From Acidovorax sp. (GTDB lineage: Bacteria; Pseudomonadota; Gammaproteobacteria; Burkholderiales; Burkholderiaceae_C), in contig JAITLO010000011.1 of assembly GCA_031277855.1 (NCBI GenBank), positions 47,224 to 111,223 of the forward strand: a stretch of DNA of 64,000 bases. The letters are read 5' to 3'. Below, in pieces: positions 36,328-45,485 of this stretch. The notes under the pieces are model-generated. The model searched no databases. It was given only the letters and a program-made list of their open reading frames with translations, and was not told the DNA's origin. Numbering within the stretch: the stretch's first letter is position 1; each line of letters begins with the position of its first letter. Made by a program: the position numbers and the translations under genes.

Positions 36328-37611
36328 TCAGTTGATGAAGTTGAACAGCGACAGCTTCTGGATGGAGGCGTAGGACTGCATGGCAGCGGACACGGTGACC
36401 TGCTGATTTTGCAACCGGGAAATGGCTGCAATGTATTCCGAATCGTTCATGTCTTCGGCCGCAGCGCGCTGGGCTGCCATCTGTTCGTTGCGGGCCAGCA
36501 GGGTTTCGCTTATGCGATCCGACTGGGCCATCAGGTCACCAGCATAGCTGCGAACGGTGGATACGCGGTTGAGCGCGGTATCGATTTCTGCCTGGGCCTT
36601 GGCCAGGCCATGGGCCAGCTCGCCAAAAGCGGTCTTGCCATCCATTTGGCCGCTGTTGCGGGCCGTGGCAATGGCGCTGTCCATCACCGAGAACAGGTCG
36701 GTGCGTTCGCTTTGCTTGACCGTAAAACCATCGCCATTGGCAGGCACGCCGGTGATAACCATGTCCATGCCGCCCACGCGGATGGCATCACCCGATTTAT
36801 AGGTCAGGCCAGTCATGGGGTTGCCAGCAGGGTCATTGACCGGGGCTCCTGTGCTGTCCACCACGCTGTAGGTGGTGGCACCGCTGGCGTCGACGCTGAA
36901 CTTGATGGTCTGGGGGCCGATAAAGGCAGCTGCGGCGGATGGGTCTTTGATGGTGCCCACCGTGCTCCAGGCCTTGCCCTGGTTGGGGGTATAGGTAGGC
37001 GGGGTGGTGGCGGGCGAGACTTCCACGCCCAGCTCCACGGCGAGCACGCCGTTGCCTGTGGAGCCATTCATAAAGGCCAGCGCACCATCCAGGCTGCTGG
37101 CAATGCCATAGGCGTTGCTGCCCTGCTGGCCGGGCTGGCCGTCGTAGTTGTACTTGCCCGAGATGATCTCTTCCTTGCTGTCCAGACCGCGGAACAGGGG
37201 CAGGCCGTTGCTGTCCGTGCGGTTGGCGTAATTCAGGATCTGGCTGCGCAGGCTTTCCATCTGCTGGACCAGGGCATCACGCTCGGTCTGGGTGAAGGTG
37301 CCGTTGCCGGCATCGATGGTCAGAGAGCGGAATTTCTGCAGCGCATCGACCACCTCACCCAGGCTGGATTCGCCATAGGTGACGCTGGCGGTCTGGGCAT
37401 CCAGGGCGCGCTGGTCGGTCTCCAGGCGCGACATGCGGGTGCGGGCGCGTTCGGCCTGGGCGGCTGCCACGGGGTCATCGCTGGCACGCAGCACCTTGCG
37501 CTTGGCGGAGACATGTTCGATCTGGTCCGACAGGTCTTTTTGCTGCTTGCTGAGCTGGTTGATGGTGTTGGTGTACAGGGTTGCCGTGCTGTAGCGGTTG
37601 ACGTTGGCCAT
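36328..37611 (-). CDS. flgL: Flagellar hook-associated protein 3 (hook-filament junction)
   Basis: The 427-residue protein has flagellin-like coiled-coil ends: N-terminal YSTATLYTNTINQLSKQQKD and LRASDDPVAAAQAERARTRM near residues 41-60, and C-terminal ISRLQNQQVTVSAAMQSYAS. FlgL forms the last adaptor ring before the filament and is secreted by the flagellar export apparatus. It is somewhat longer than the E. coli protein because of an expanded central domain. It lies 18 bases after flgK. Confidence 0.93.
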   Translation of the reverse strand: MANVNRYSTATLYTNTINQLSKQQKDLSDQIEHVSAKRKVLRASDDPVAAAQAERARTRMSRLETDQRALDAQTASVTYGESSLGEVVDALQKFRSLTIDAGNGTFTQTERDALVQQMESLRSQILNYANRTDSNGLPLFRGLDSKEEIISGKYNYDGQPGQQGSNAYGIASSLDGALAFMNGSTGNGVLAVELGVEVSPATTPPTYTPNQGKAWSTVGTIKDPSAAAAFIGPQTIKFSVDASGATTYSVVDSTGAPVNDPAGNPMTGLTYKSGDAIRVGGMDMVITGVPANGDGFTVKQSERTDLFSVMDSAIATARNSGQMDGKTAFGELAHGLAKAQAEIDTALNRVSTVRSYAGDLMAQSDRISETLLARNEQMAAQRAAAEDMNDSEYIAAISRLQNQQVTVSAAMQSYASIQKLSLFNFIN

Positions 37612-37629
37612 GGGTAACTCCTAGAGGTA

Positions 37630-39609
37630 TCAGCGGTTGACGGCGTTGAGCACGCTGTCAAACAGGCTTTGGGCGGTTTGGATGACCTTGGCCGAAGCCT
37701 GGTAGGCCTGCTGGAACTGCATCAGGCGGGCTGCCTCTTCGTCCAGATTGACGCCGGAGACAGTGGTGCGGTCGCCTTCCAGGCTGGCCGCCACGCTGGC
37801 CGACAGCTCGGCCGCGTACTGGGCGCTTTGCGTACGCGTGCCCACCAGGGCCATGGCCGAAGAGAAACCATCGGTGAGTGCGGTGCCACCATCAAAAATC
37901 TTGGCATCGCGCAGGTCCAGAAAGGCCGTGGCATTGCCTGCATTGCGCTTGTAGCTGTCGCCCAGAGCGGGCTCCAGAGAGTTGCTGACTTCCACCTTGT
38001 CACCCGTCTTGGGTGTGCCGGACAGGGTGATTTGCCAGCCATCAATGGTGATGGGTTTGCCCGACTGGAATGGCAATGGACCGTTGGTATTGCCGTTGTA
38101 GTCGTAGGTAATGTTGCCGGCCGCGTCCACACTGAAGGTCAGGGTGACCGGGGTGCCTAGAGCGGGCACACCAGCCCCCACAGCCTTGAGCTGGGACAGC
38201 TGCAGCGTGCCCTTGTTGTCCTGGTTGATGGCGGCCGACACCGGGTTGGCCACGGCCAGATCGGCCGGGGTGTAGACCAGGGCCTTGATGTCGCTGGCCG
38301 CAGAGCTGAAGGGCTTGAACAGAATGCTCTGGCCTTCGGCGCCGCTGTTGGCGGTGGCATTGAGCGAGAAGGTCAGTCCATCCACGGTGAAGGTGGAGGC
38401 GCCGGTGGTGGCGTCCAGGTTGTAGTTCAGCGTGGGATCGCCCAACGTACGGGTCTTGCCGTCGGACAGGCGCACGATCTTGGTGTCGGCAGGGTGGTTG
38501 GCACCAAAGATGATTTTGTAGTCCGAGGCCACCAGGGCGCGGGTGTCGGAAAAAGACACCGAGGCCGAGGGCGCACCCAGGTCGTAGCCCGGAATATTGC
38601 TGTAGCCCGGCATGCTGGTGGGCAGATAGAACAGATCGCTGCCATGTTCGCCGCTGAGCGTCAGGCCCAGCTTGTTTTGCTTGTTCAGCTCGGTGCCGAT
38701 GGCCAGTGCCATGCGACCCATCAGATTGCGGGCCTCGGCCAGGTCTTCGTTGTTGAACTTGAGCAGGCCTGCCACTTCGCCGCCGGCCACCATGCTGGCG
38801 CTGAGCTCTACCTTCTCGCCACCGGGCTGGCTGAAGTACAGGGCCAGCTTGCCGCTGCCGGGGTAGTCTGTGGCCTCGCTGACGCTGAGCTGGCCGCTGG
38901 TGGAGCCCAGCACCAGCGGCTGGCTGCCGCCCACAAACAGGTTCAGAGAACCGTCGTCGGCCTCCACCTGGGTGGTCTTCACATACTGGTTGATCTCGCG
39001 GATCACCTGGTCGCGCTGGTCCAGCAGATCGTTGGGCGAATGGCCGCTGGCAATGGCCCGGCTGATCTGGGTGTTGAAGGTGGCCACCTGCACGGCCAGG
39101 CTGTTCACCTGGGTCACATCGTTGGTGATCTGCAGCTTGGTGGTGTAGTCCTGCTCTTCCAAAGCGGCAGAGGAGGAGCGAAAGCGTGAAGCCAGCTCGG
39201 ACATGCGTGCCAGCACCACATTGCGCGCCGAGGCGTCGGAGGGCGAGGTCTGCAGGTCGGCAAAGGCATTCATCATGTTGCTGACGGCCGAGCCCAGGCT
39301 GGAGTCGCCGCCCGAGAACACATCCTGCATCTGCGTCAGCGACTGTGAGCGCGCCGCATCAGCCGCGCTGGCCGCGTTGGCCGCGTTGGATTGCTTGTTC
39401 AGCAGATCGCTGTAATTGCGCATTACCGTGGCCACCGACACACCGTTGCCGATGTAGCCGCTGCCCCGGTTTTGACCGGCTACGGTCTCCAGCGCCACGG
39501 TCTGGCGCGAGTAGCCCTTGGTGTTGACGTTGGCAATGTTGTGGCCAATGGTCTGCAATGCAGCCTGGTTGGCGGTCAGGGCGGAGACTCCGACGTTCAT
39601 TAAGCTCAT
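37630..39609 (-). CDS. flgK: Flagellar hook-associated protein 1
   Basis: The 659-residue protein forms the first hook-filament junction ring. The N-terminal rod-like motif LTANQAALQTIGHNIANVNT lies near residues 11-30, followed by GYSRQTVALET. The C-terminal heptads include VNLDEEAARLMQFQQAYQAS near residue 622, followed by AKVIQTAQSLFDSVLNAV. The length is above that of E. coli FlgK (about 547), with the extra sequence in the variable centre. It lies 15 bases downstream of flgJ. Confidence 0.95.
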   Translation of the reverse strand: MSLMNVGVSALTANQAALQTIGHNIANVNTKGYSRQTVALETVAGQNRGSGYIGNGVSVATVMRNYSDLLNKQSNAANAASAADAARSQSLTQMQDVFSGGDSSLGSAVSNMMNAFADLQTSPSDASARNVVLARMSELASRFRSSSAALEEQDYTTKLQITNDVTQVNSLAVQVATFNTQISRAIASGHSPNDLLDQRDQVIREINQYVKTTQVEADDGSLNLFVGGSQPLVLGSTSGQLSVSEATDYPGSGKLALYFSQPGGEKVELSASMVAGGEVAGLLKFNNEDLAEARNLMGRMALAIGTELNKQNKLGLTLSGEHGSDLFYLPTSMPGYSNIPGYDLGAPSASVSFSDTRALVASDYKIIFGANHPADTKIVRLSDGKTRTLGDPTLNYNLDATTGASTFTVDGLTFSLNATANSGAEGQSILFKPFSSAASDIKALVYTPADLAVANPVSAAINQDNKGTLQLSQLKAVGAGVPALGTPVTLTFSVDAAGNITYDYNGNTNGPLPFQSGKPITIDGWQITLSGTPKTGDKVEVSNSLEPALGDSYKRNAGNATAFLDLRDAKIFDGGTALTDGFSSAMALVGTRTQSAQYAAELSASVAASLEGDRTTVSGVNLDEEAARLMQFQQAYQASAKVIQTAQSLFDSVLNAVNR

Positions 39610-39624
39610 GATGCTGTCGCTTCC

Positions 39625-40593
39625 TTAGGCTTGGTTGCTGCGCTGCGCTGCGGCGGCGCTTTCAATGGCGCGACTCAGCTTGTTGGCGTATTGGGGATCG
39701 GTGGCGTAGCCGGCTTTTTGCAGGGCCTGGGCGTAGGCGGCGGCGGAGCCGCTGCCGGCCACGGCTTCGGCCTTGGCATAGCGCGGGTTTTCGGTGATCA
39801 GGCGGGCGTAGTCGCGGAACGAGTCCTCATAGGAGTCGTAGGCGCGGAACTTGGCCTTGACCTTGTGCGGCACGCCGTCGATGTATTCGGTGGTGGTGAT
39901 TTCGGCCACCTTGCCGTTCCAGCCCTTGCCGGCCTTGATGCCGAACAGGTTGAAAGAGTTGCTGCCATCGGCATGGCGGATTTCGCCCTTGCCCCAGCCG
40001 GTTTCGTGGCCGGCCTGGCCCATCATGAAAGTGGCCGGAATACCGGATTCCTGGGCCACGCGCTGCGCGGCTGGCAGATGGGACAGCACAAAGTTGTCGC
40101 GCCCCTTGGGCGCGGGCGCATAAGCGTCCAAGGCCGCGCTGCGCGGCGCCCAGTTGCTGCCTGGCAACTGGGCCATGGCCGAGCGGCTGGCCAGGCTCAC
40201 GGTGGAGGACAGGCGTTGGGCCAGGGCATCGTCGTCGCCCAGCAGGCTGCTCATCTCGCCGGTGACATCGGCAGCGGCCAGGCTGTCCTTGCCTATGGAG
40301 CGGGAGATCTGCGCCGTGATGGAGTCGCTCAGGCCGCGCGGCATGCCCGACATGGCCACCGACAGCTGCTGGTCGTACATATCGTTGGCCAGGCTGGTGG
40401 CGGAGTTCTCCAGCATGCCTGACTTCATGGTCGCGTCGCGCATGCTCTTGATCATCTCGCGCATGAACAGCGATTCCAGCTGTTTGGCAGCCTCGCGTGC
40501 GGCCTTGGGGTCATTGGCCTGGGTCTTGAGCGAGTGCAGCGATTGCACATCGCTGACCAGCGCATTGTTGGCGTTAAAAGAGAGGGAGCTCAT
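39625..40593 (-). CDS. flgJ: Flagellar rod-assembly protein and peptidoglycan hydrolase
   Basis: The 322-residue dual-domain protein has an N-terminal rod-binding domain with AAKQLESLFMREMIKSMRDA near residues 35-54 and MYDQQLSVAMSGMPRGLSD near residue 72. The C-terminal glucosaminidase domain has VAQESGIPATFMMGQAGHET near residue 183 (catalytic Glu in GHETGWG) and SFNLFGIKAGKGW. It opens the peptidoglycan layer for the rod in the periplasm. The start overlaps the flgI stop by four bases. Confidence 0.94.
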   Translation of the reverse strand: MSSLSFNANNALVSDVQSLHSLKTQANDPKAAREAAKQLESLFMREMIKSMRDATMKSGMLENSATSLANDMYDQQLSVAMSGMPRGLSDSITAQISRSIGKDSLAAADVTGEMSSLLGDDDALAQRLSSTVSLASRSAMAQLPGSNWAPRSAALDAYAPAPKGRDNFVLSHLPAAQRVAQESGIPATFMMGQAGHETGWGKGEIRHADGSNSFNLFGIKAGKGWNGKVAEITTTEYIDGVPHKVKAKFRAYDSYEDSFRDYARLITENPRYAKAEAVAGSGSAAAYAQALQKAGYATDPQYANKLSRAIESAAAAQRSNQA

Positions 40594-41738
40594 ATCACCT
40601 CCAGTTCGGCGTTCAGGGCACCAGCAGCCTTGATGGCTTGCAAAATGGCCAGCAGATCCTGGGGTGTGGCGCCCAGGGCGTTCAGCGAGCGCACCACATC
40701 CGCTAATTGCGAGGATGCGGGCATGTTGACAATGGCGCCCGGCTCCTGGCGCAGCTGGATGTTGGCCTTTTCCGCCACCACGGTTTGCCCGGTCTGGGAG
40801 AACGGTGCAGGCTGGCTGATGACGGGAGTGGAATTGATGGTGATGGCCAGATTGCCGTGGGCAATGGCGCAGGGGCCCAACGTCACGGCCTGGTTCATCA
40901 CGATGGAGCCGGTGCGGGCGTTGATGACCACCTTGGCAGCGGGCTTGCTGTTTTGCAGCGTCAGCTCCTCGATGTCGGCAATAAAGCTGACGCGGGCGCT
41001 GGGCGCCTGCGGGGCGCGCACTTCCACGGTGCGGCCATCCAGGGCCTGGGCCGTGCCCTGGCCGTGGCGGTTGTTGATGGCCAGCACCACCTTGTTGGCA
41101 GTCTGGAAATCGGTGGCGTTCAGGCCTAGGCGTATGGTGTCGCTGTCGTTCAGCGGCGAGGGCACGGAGCGCTCCACTTGGCCGCCCAGGGGAATGCGGC
41201 CGGCGCTCAGGTGGTTGATCTGGACCTTGGAGCCGGCTTGCGAGGCGCCGGCACCACCCACCACCATATTGCCCTGGGCCAGGGCGTAGATCTCGCCGTC
41301 GGCGCCGCGCAGCGGCGTGACGATCAGCGTGCCGCCACGCAGTGACTTGGCATTGCCCATGGAGGACACGACCACATCAATTTGCTGGCCGGGGCTGGCG
41401 AAGGGGGGAAGTTCTGCGGTGACGATGACGGCCGCCACGTTTTTGAGCTGCAGATTGCTCATATTCGCCGTGGCAGGGAGGGTGATGCCCATTTGCTGCA
41501 GATAGTTCGACAGCGTCTGGGTGGTGTAGGGCATCTGTGTGGTCTGGTCGCCGGTGCCGTCCAGGCCCACGACCAGGCCATAGCCGGTCAACTGGTTGCT
41601 ACGCACGCCTTGGACAGCGGCCACTTCCTTGATGCGAAGGGCTTGTGCAGGGGGCGCCAGCAGGGTGCCGCACAAGGCAATCAGCAGCAGAGCGCCTGGT
41701 GCTGTGCGGAACTTTGGGAGCATGGACAGTACTTTCAT
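40590..41738 (-). CDS. flgI: Flagellar P-ring protein
   Basis: The 382-residue periplasmic protein has a signal peptide (LPKFRTAPGALLLIALCGTL to about PPAQA). The conserved N-terminus is RIKEVAAVQGVRSNQLTGYG, followed by LVVGLDGTGDQT; GGTLIVTPLRGADGEIYALA lies further on. It forms the bushing in the peptidoglycan layer. I use ATG 41738; a TTG three codons upstream is less likely. The stop overlaps the flgJ start as ATGA. Confidence 0.95.
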   Translation of the reverse strand: MKVLSMLPKFRTAPGALLLIALCGTLLAPPAQALRIKEVAAVQGVRSNQLTGYGLVVGLDGTGDQTTQMPYTTQTLSNYLQQMGITLPATANMSNLQLKNVAAVIVTAELPPFASPGQQIDVVVSSMGNAKSLRGGTLIVTPLRGADGEIYALAQGNMVVGGAGASQAGSKVQINHLSAGRIPLGGQVERSVPSPLNDSDTIRLGLNATDFQTANKVVLAINNRHGQGTAQALDGRTVEVRAPQAPSARVSFIADIEELTLQNSKPAAKVVINARTGSIVMNQAVTLGPCAIAHGNLAITINSTPVISQPAPFSQTGQTVVAEKANIQLRQEPGAIVNMPASSQLADVVRSLNALGATPQDLLAILQAIKAAGALNAELEVI

Positions 41739-41759
41739 ACTGCCCAATTCTGGAGAGGA

Positions 41760-42494
41760 TCAGAACGGCATAAAGTCCAAAAAGAACGAGGACAACCAGC
41801 CAATTGACTGGGCCGAACCCTGTTGTCCGCGGCTACGCGATTCCACGCGCACATTCGCCACCTGGGTGGACGAAATCACGCTGTTGGGCTGCAGCATATA
41901 GGGGTCGACGGTGCCGGTAAAACGCAGCACATCGACGTTGTGGTTGACGCCGATTTGCTTTTCCCCGGCCACGATCAGATGGCCGTTGGGCAGCACGTCG
42001 ATGACGGTGGTGGTGATGGAGCCGGTAAACGCATTGGCGCTTTCCGTGCCGCCCGCGCCGGAGAACTCGTTTTTGTTATCCAGCTCCGCGCCCAGCTTGT
42101 CGAAGATGCTGGAGCCTTTCTTCATGAAGGGCAGGGCAGTGACGCCCATGTCCATATTGTTCTTGCGGTTGACGCTGGACGACTGCTTCTGGCTGGCCGT
42201 GACCTTTTCCACAATGGCAATGGTCACGATATCTCCCACCATGCGGGCCTTGCGGTTTTCAAAAGGCGGGCGGTAGCGGTTGTTCTGGAACAGGCCGCCA
42301 GTCACAGTGGGTGCTGTGGGGGAGGCAATGGCGGCTGCCGTCAGCGGCAGGGTCGGCAGGCCCAGGTCCACAGGGGGCGGCTGGTTCAGGGGTGCACAGC
42401 CGGTCAGCACCAGTGCCGCCGTCATCCAGAAGCTGGCGTGCCAGACCTTGAGGGCCGTGGGCGAAAGAGAGAGGGGGCGCTGGGACATGGTCAT
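41760..42494 (-). CDS. flgH: Flagellar L-ring lipoprotein
   Basis: The 244-residue outer-membrane lipoprotein has a lipobox AALVLTGC with the acylated Cys near residue 33. The FlgH core follows: RKARMVGDIVTIAIVEKVTA near residues 81-100, SGAGGTESANAFTGSITTTV and LPNGHLIVAGEKQIGVNHN. It forms the outer-membrane bushing around the rod. A 12-bp stem-loop with a T-rich tail lies between flgG and this gene. Confidence 0.95.
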   Translation of the reverse strand: MTMSQRPLSLSPTALKVWHASFWMTAALVLTGCAPLNQPPPVDLGLPTLPLTAAAIASPTAPTVTGGLFQNNRYRPPFENRKARMVGDIVTIAIVEKVTASQKQSSSVNRKNNMDMGVTALPFMKKGSSIFDKLGAELDNKNEFSGAGGTESANAFTGSITTTVIDVLPNGHLIVAGEKQIGVNHNVDVLRFTGTVDPYMLQPNSVISSTQVANVRVESRSRGQQGSAQSIGWLSSFFLDFMPF

Positions 42495-42531
42495 GGCAAA
42501 TATTCCATTGCAAAAACAGGAGCTTGGTGTA

Positions 42532-42575
42532 CAAAAGGCAAAAGGTTTTCAGGGTGAAATCCACCTGAAAACCTT
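42532..42575 (-). terminator. Stem-loop between flgG and flgH (terminator or attenuator)
   Basis: AAGGTTTTCAGG at 42542-42553 is perfectly inverted as CCTGAAAACCTT at 42564-42575. On the minus strand the stem is followed by TTTTGCCTTTTG. It lies 42 bases after the flgG stop and about 50 before the flgH start, so it could reduce transcription of flgHIJKL. Confidence 0.55.
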
Positions 42576-42617
42576 GCTGCATCAGCTATCACAGCTCACA
42601 AAAAGAGGTGTCAGGCA

Positions 42618-43394
42618 TTAAAGCTGCGAGAGCTTGGCCAGCATCTGGTCGCTGGTGGAAATGGCCTTGGAGTTCATTTCGTAGGCACGCTGGGTCTGGA
42701 TCATGGCAACCAGCTCTTCCACCACGTTCACGTTGGACGACTCCAGAAAGCCCTGCATGATGGTGCCCAGGGTGTTGGTTCCGGGCGTGCCGGTCTGGGG
42801 TGTGCCCGAGGCCGGGGTTTCGCGGAACAGGTTCTCGCCTATGGGTTCCAGGCCGGGAGGGTTGATGAAGGAGGCTGTGGTGATCTGGGCCGTCCCGATG
42901 CTGGTGCTGCCCTGGAAGAACTCCACGCCACCGGTTTTGCTGATGGCAATCTTGGTGGCGTTCTGGGGCACGGTGATGCCGTCGAGCAAGGGGTAGCCCC
43001 CGGCCGTGACCAACTGGCCCGTACCGTTTTTGGTGAAGGTGCCGTCACGGGTATAGGCCGTGGTGCCATCGGGCATCTGGATCTGGAAGAAACCGTCGCC
43101 GTTGATGGCCACATCCAGGTCTTTGCCCGACTCCAGCGGCGTGCCCTGGGTGAAGTTGCGCGTGGTGGCCACGGTGCGCACACCCAGGCCCAGGTGCATG
43201 CCGGTGGGCAGCACGTTTTGCTCGGTGGCCTGGGAGCCGACCTGGCGCAGGTTTTGGTAGATCAGGTCTTCGAACACGGCGCTTTGGCGCTTGTAGCCCG
43301 TGGTCGAGACGTTGGAGAGGTTGTGCGAGACCACATCCATATTGGTCTGCTGAGCCTGCATGCCGGTCTTGGCAATCCACAGAGAATTCATCAT
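42618..43394 (-). CDS. flgG: Flagellar distal rod protein
   Basis: The 258-residue protein begins MMNSLWIAKTGMQAQQTNMD with the rod motif VVSHNLSNVSTTGYKRQ near residues 21-37, and ends VNVVEELVAMIQTQRAYEMN followed by SKAISTSDQMLAKLSQL. The length (about 260) is exactly that of the family. It polymerises into the drive-shaft passing the P and L rings. It lies 37 bases downstream of flgF. Confidence 0.96.
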   Translation of the reverse strand: MMNSLWIAKTGMQAQQTNMDVVSHNLSNVSTTGYKRQSAVFEDLIYQNLRQVGSQATEQNVLPTGMHLGLGVRTVATTRNFTQGTPLESGKDLDVAINGDGFFQIQMPDGTTAYTRDGTFTKNGTGQLVTAGGYPLLDGITVPQNATKIAISKTGGVEFFQGSTSIGTAQITTASFINPPGLEPIGENLFRETPASGTPQTGTPGTNTLGTIMQGFLESSNVNVVEELVAMIQTQRAYEMNSKAISTSDQMLAKLSQL

Positions 43395-43431
43395 GGCAAA
43401 GTGTCCTTAATCAGTGGTGCATCCGGCGGGC

Positions 43432-44169
43432 TTAGCCGTTCATGCTCAGCAGCTGGCTGGCCGTCTTGTCGTTGGCTTCGGAGGTCTGCAGCATCTTGAT
43501 TTGCTGCTCGAATTGGCGCGAGGCGGCGATCATGCCCACCATCTCTTCGACGGCGTTCACGTTCGAGCCCTCCAGCGCGCCGGGCAGCACGCGGGCATTG
43601 GCATCGAAAGGCAGATCGCCGTCGACGCCGCGGAACAGGCCGTCATCGCTGCGCTGAATGGGTTGGTCTGCGGTGGGCGTGACCATCTTCAGGCGCGCAA
43701 TATTCAGCGGCTGCTGGCCAGGGGTGGTGGCCACCACGGTTCCGTCACCGCCAAAGCTGACCTTGGCGTTTTGCGGCACGACGATGGGGGCACCACCGTC
43801 GGAAAGAATGGGCAGGCCGGTGGCCGTGACCAACTGGCCCTGGTCGGAGACTTCCAGTGCGCCGTTGCGGGTGTAGGCCTCCAGGCCGTCCAGCCCTTGC
43901 ACGGTGAACCAGGCGTTGTCCCGGGCCATCAGGTCGGTGCTCTTGCCCGTGGTCAGCGCCGGGCCTGGGGTGTCCAGGCGGCCGGAGGTGGCGTCCAGCG
44001 CAAACACGCGGGTGGTGGAGCCCTGTCCTTGCACAGGCACCGAGCGGAAGGTGGTCATCTCCGCGCGGAAACCTGTGGTCGAGGCATTCGCCAGGTTGTT
44101 GGACAGCACCGCCATGCGCTGGCTGGCAGCGTTGGCGCCGGTCATGGTGGTGTAGATGATGCGGTCCAT
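43432..44169 (-). CDS. flgF: Flagellar proximal rod protein
   Basis: The 245-residue rod protein has the N-terminal AASQRMAVLSNNLANASTTG near residues 14-33 and the C-terminal NVNAVEEMVGMIAASRQFEQ near residue 205. The length matches FlgF, which sits between the FlgB/FlgC section and FlgG. It lies between flgE and flgG in the standard order. Confidence 0.94.
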   Translation of the reverse strand: MDRIIYTTMTGANAASQRMAVLSNNLANASTTGFRAEMTTFRSVPVQGQGSTTRVFALDATSGRLDTPGPALTTGKSTDLMARDNAWFTVQGLDGLEAYTRNGALEVSDQGQLVTATGLPILSDGGAPIVVPQNAKVSFGGDGTVVATTPGQQPLNIARLKMVTPTADQPIQRSDDGLFRGVDGDLPFDANARVLPGALEGSNVNAVEEMVGMIAASRQFEQQIKMLQTSEANDKTASQLLSMNG

Positions 44170-44197
44170 GGTCTGGGCTCCTGTGAGGTATCAGCGC

Positions 44198-45442
44198 TTA
44201 GCGCAGGTTGACCAGGGTCGAGAAGATCTGGTCCTGGGTCTTGATGGTTTGGGCATTGGCCTGGTAGGCGCGCTGGGCTGTCATCATGTTCACCAGCTCG
44301 GCCGTCATGTCGACGTTGGACTGCTCCAGGGCCTTGCCCTGGATATTGCCGAAGCTGCCGCTGGCGGCGCTGCCGTAGACAGCAGGGCCGGAGTCGTTGG
44401 AGGCCAGCCAGTTGTTGTTGCCGTCGGAAATCAGTCCCTGCACATTGGTGAACTTGGCCAGGGCAATCTGGGCTTCCGGACGGGTGATGCCGTTGGAATA
44501 CGAGGCCATCAAGGTGCCGTCCTTGGACACGTTGACGTCGGTCAGCTCGCCCGAGGCATAGCCGTCCTGGGTGGCCTTGGCCACCGACCAGGCGCTGCCG
44601 AACTGCGTGGTCTTGCCCAGGTCCAGCTTCACCGCGAAGGGGCTGGCAGCACCCGTGGTTGGGTTGATGGTCAGCTCAAAGGGGTCGGTGGCGGCCGCCG
44701 GGGGGGCGGGCGTGGCGCTTTGCAGTGTGCCGTCCGAGTTGAACTTCAACGCACCAATGGGGTCGGTCGCCGTCAGGCTGTCAAACACATTCCAGGTATT
44801 GGGACCCGTCTTTTCGAAATACACCGAGGCAGGATGGGCCACGCCCAGGCTGTCAAACACCTGCAGCGAGGTGCCGTAGGTGGCACGTGGGGTGGGCTCG
44901 ATGGGTGGGGTGGCATTGGCGTCACCGGCGGCCAGGTTGGCGCGGGCATCCAGGTTCAGGATGTAGCTGACGCTGGTGGTTTGCTTGGCGGGAATGGGGG
45001 CGCCTGTGGGGAAGGTGATGGGGCCCAGGGTCACGCTGTTGCGCAGGCCGGTGATGGGGTCCACGGTGTAGCCCATGACCTTGTCGCCGTTGACGGTTTC
45101 CAGATCACCATTCTTGTTCAGCTGGAAGTTGCCGGAGCGGGTGTAGGCCGTGCCGCTGGTGGTGTTGACCACGAAGAAGCCGTCGCCGTCGATGGCCATG
45201 TCCAGACCATTGCTGGTGGGGGTGATGACGCCCTGGCTGAATTGCTGGGTCACGGCCGCCACGCTGACGCCGATGCCGGTGTTGTTGCCACCGGCAGCGC
45301 CCATGGCGCTGGCCACCATTTCGTTGAACTCGGCGCGCGAGCCCTTGAAGCCCGTGGTGTTGCCGTTGGCAATGTTGTGGCCGATGACGTCCAGGCTTTT
45401 GCTGGAGGCATTCAGGCCGGAGAGACCGTGATAAAAGCTCAT
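44198..45442 (-). CDS. flgE: Flagellar hook protein
   Basis: The 414-residue protein starts MSFYHGLSGLNASSKSLDVI, followed by GHNIANGNTTGFKGSRAEFN, and ends MTAELVNMMTAQRAYQANAQ then TIKTQDQIFSTLVNLR. FlgE forms the curved hook. ATG 45440-45442 has AGGAG at good spacing, and an upstream in-frame start would add 46 unrelated residues. A middle stretch near residue 155 is proline-rich (NATPPIEPTPRATYGT). Confidence 0.95.
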   Translation of the reverse strand: MSFYHGLSGLNASSKSLDVIGHNIANGNTTGFKGSRAEFNEMVASAMGAAGGNNTGIGVSVAAVTQQFSQGVITPTSNGLDMAIDGDGFFVVNTTSGTAYTRSGNFQLNKNGDLETVNGDKVMGYTVDPITGLRNSVTLGPITFPTGAPIPAKQTTSVSYILNLDARANLAAGDANATPPIEPTPRATYGTSLQVFDSLGVAHPASVYFEKTGPNTWNVFDSLTATDPIGALKFNSDGTLQSATPAPPAAATDPFELTINPTTGAASPFAVKLDLGKTTQFGSAWSVAKATQDGYASGELTDVNVSKDGTLMASYSNGITRPEAQIALAKFTNVQGLISDGNNNWLASNDSGPAVYGSAASGSFGNIQGKALEQSNVDMTAELVNMMTAQRAYQANAQTIKTQDQIFSTLVNLR

Positions 45443-45485
45443 GGTGTGTGCTCCTGGTGAATAGGGTTGGGGCAGGCCTTGGGCC

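Noticed and set aside
35842..37617. A 591-codon plus-strand frame opposite flgL and the HDOD gene
   Set aside because: Spans two genuine minus-strand genes and the gap between them, with no recognisable domain.
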